NCBI GenBank assembly: GCA_938033975.1
Contig: CALHKJ010000383.1
Location: 1 to 7,085 of the forward strand
Direction of reading: 5' to 3'
DNA: 7,085 nucleotides
DNA from: an uncultured Saprospiraceae bacterium
Lineage (GTDB): Bacteria; Bacteroidota; Bacteroidia; Chitinophagales; Saprospiraceae
Shown here: positions 6,473 through 7,085 of the stretch, piece after piece
Numbering within the stretch: position 1 is the stretch's first letter
Layout: the number at the start of each line of letters is the position of its first letter
The notes under the pieces: model-generated
What the model was told of the DNA's origin: nothing
The model's input: only the letters and a program-made list of their open reading frames with translations
The model's database searches: none
Position numbers and translations under genes: made by a program

Positions 6473-6500
6473 TTCGTAAGTATAAATTATCTTACATTTG
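6473..6500 (+). promoter_or_regulatory. Probable Bacteroidota housekeeping promoter of gap
   Basis: TACATTTG at 6493-6500 is an exact match to the Bacteroidota -7 consensus TAnnTTTG. A weak -33 (TTC, 6473-6475, for consensus TTG) lies 17 bp upstream, within the usual spacing. Transcription would start near 6505-6508, leaving a leader of about 30 nt before the gap ATG. No intrinsic terminator is visible between the preceding small gene and this element, so some readthrough is possible. Confidence 0.6.
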
Positions 6501-6536
6501 TAAATATTGTATAAAATACACTAACTAACATTAAAC

Positions 6537-7085
6537 ATGGCAAAAAAAAGAATTGCAATCAACGGATTCGGTAGAATCGGAAGACTAACTTTCAGGAATT
6601 TATTGAATGATAGAAATGTTGAAATCGTAGCTGTAAATGACCTTACAGACAACGCTACCCTAGCTCACCTTTTAAAGTATGACAGTGCGCACGGAATACT
6701 TGATGCAAAGGTAAGTTCAGATGACAAGTCAATTAAAGTAAACAGAAAAAGCTTCCATGCATTTTCTGAGCGTGATCCATCTAAATTACCTTGGAAAAAG
6801 TTGAAGGTTGATGTTGTACTTGAATGTACAGGTGTATTTAGAAATAAAGAGAAAATGAGTCTTCACTTGAAAGCTGGTGCAAAGAAAGTTGTTCTTTCTG
6901 CTCCTGCAAAAGGAGAAGGTGTAAAGACAATTGTACTTGGAGTAAATGATGAAATACTTACTAAAAAAGATAAATTGGTAAGTAACGCTTCATGCACAAC
7001 CAACTGTCTTGCTCCCCTATTGAAAGTGGTTGAAGAAAATTGGGGTCTTGTGACAGGTACAATGACAACAACTCATGCTTATACT
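6537..7085 (+). CDS. gap: Glyceraldehyde-3-phosphate dehydrogenase, type I, N-terminal part
   Basis: The first 183 codons of an enzyme usually about 335 residues long; the rest lies beyond the right edge. It catalyses the reversible NAD-dependent oxidative phosphorylation of glyceraldehyde 3-phosphate to 1,3-bisphosphoglycerate in glycolysis. The protein opens MAKKRIAINGFGRIGRLTFR, with the NAD-binding Rossmann loop GFGRIGR at 10-16. Asp35 in VNDLTD sits at the end of the second strand and favours NAD over NADP. ECTGVF (96-101) and LSAPAKGEG (120-128) follow. The active-site signature SNASCTTNCLAP (149-160) contains catalytic Cys153, and His180 in TTTHAYT is the catalytic base. The ATG at 6537 has no Shine-Dalgarno sequence but has A/T-rich upstream bases. 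All visible key residues are intact. Confidence 0.97.
   Translation, partial: MAKKRIAINGFGRIGRLTFRNLLNDRNVEIVAVNDLTDNATLAHLLKYDSAHGILDAKVSSDDKSIKVNRKSFHAFSERDPSKLPWKKLKVDVVLECTGVFRNKEKMSLHLKAGAKKVVLSAPAKGEGVKTIVLGVNDEILTKKDKLVSNASCTTNCLAPLLKVVEENWGLVTGTMTTTHAYT

Noticed and set aside
6444..6536. Riboswitch or attenuator in front of gap
   Set aside because: The leader after the predicted start is only about 30 nt and shows no convincing stem structure.

Overview
This 7.1 kb window is AT-rich chromosomal DNA of a Bacteroidota bacterium, possibly Cytophagales-like (the order is a guess). The phylum call rests on four things: a TonB receptor with STN and carboxypeptidase-regulatory-like N-terminal domains, a DUF4249 lipoprotein, a FecR with a C-terminal DUF4974/STN-like domain, and an exact Bacteroidota-type TAnnTTTG promoter element in front of gap. 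Shine-Dalgarno sequences are not evident.

Layout, left to right. Positions 1-122 (minus) hold the first 40 codons of a probable MsbA-like ABC exporter that runs off the left edge. Positions 235-5259 (minus) hold a compact four-gene cell-surface-signalling cluster, transcribed right to left: ECF sigma factor, FecR-type anti-sigma factor, TonB-dependent transducer/receptor, DUF4249 lipoprotein. The sigma stop abuts the fecR start, fecR and the receptor overlap by 4 bp, and the lipoprotein follows after 58 bp. Upstream of the sigma gene, in the same direction and only 35 bp away, is an HMG-CoA-lyase-like gene (5295-6164). Across a 69 bp divergent spacer, the plus strand carries a 69-codon two-helix membrane protein and then the first 183 codons of glyceraldehyde-3-phosphate dehydrogenase, which runs off the right edge.

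How the cluster probably works, inferred from characterised FecIRA/PupBR systems: the outer-membrane receptor, probably with the surface lipoprotein, captures an unknown ligand. Its periplasmic STN domain signals to the STN-like C-terminus of FecR, and FecR then controls the ECF sigma factor, which would transcribe the cluster. The ligand cannot be read from sequence. The DUF4249 partner takes the place that SusD-like lipoproteins hold in glycan systems.

The least ordinary details are the apparent TTG starts of both the sigma gene and the ABC gene (each with short upstream ATG reading frames), the tight linkage of the lyase gene to the sigma gene, and the divergent catalytic loop of the lyase. 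No tRNA, rRNA, CRISPR array, insertion sequence or strong intrinsic terminator was seen. No gene-free stretch exceeds 112 bp.
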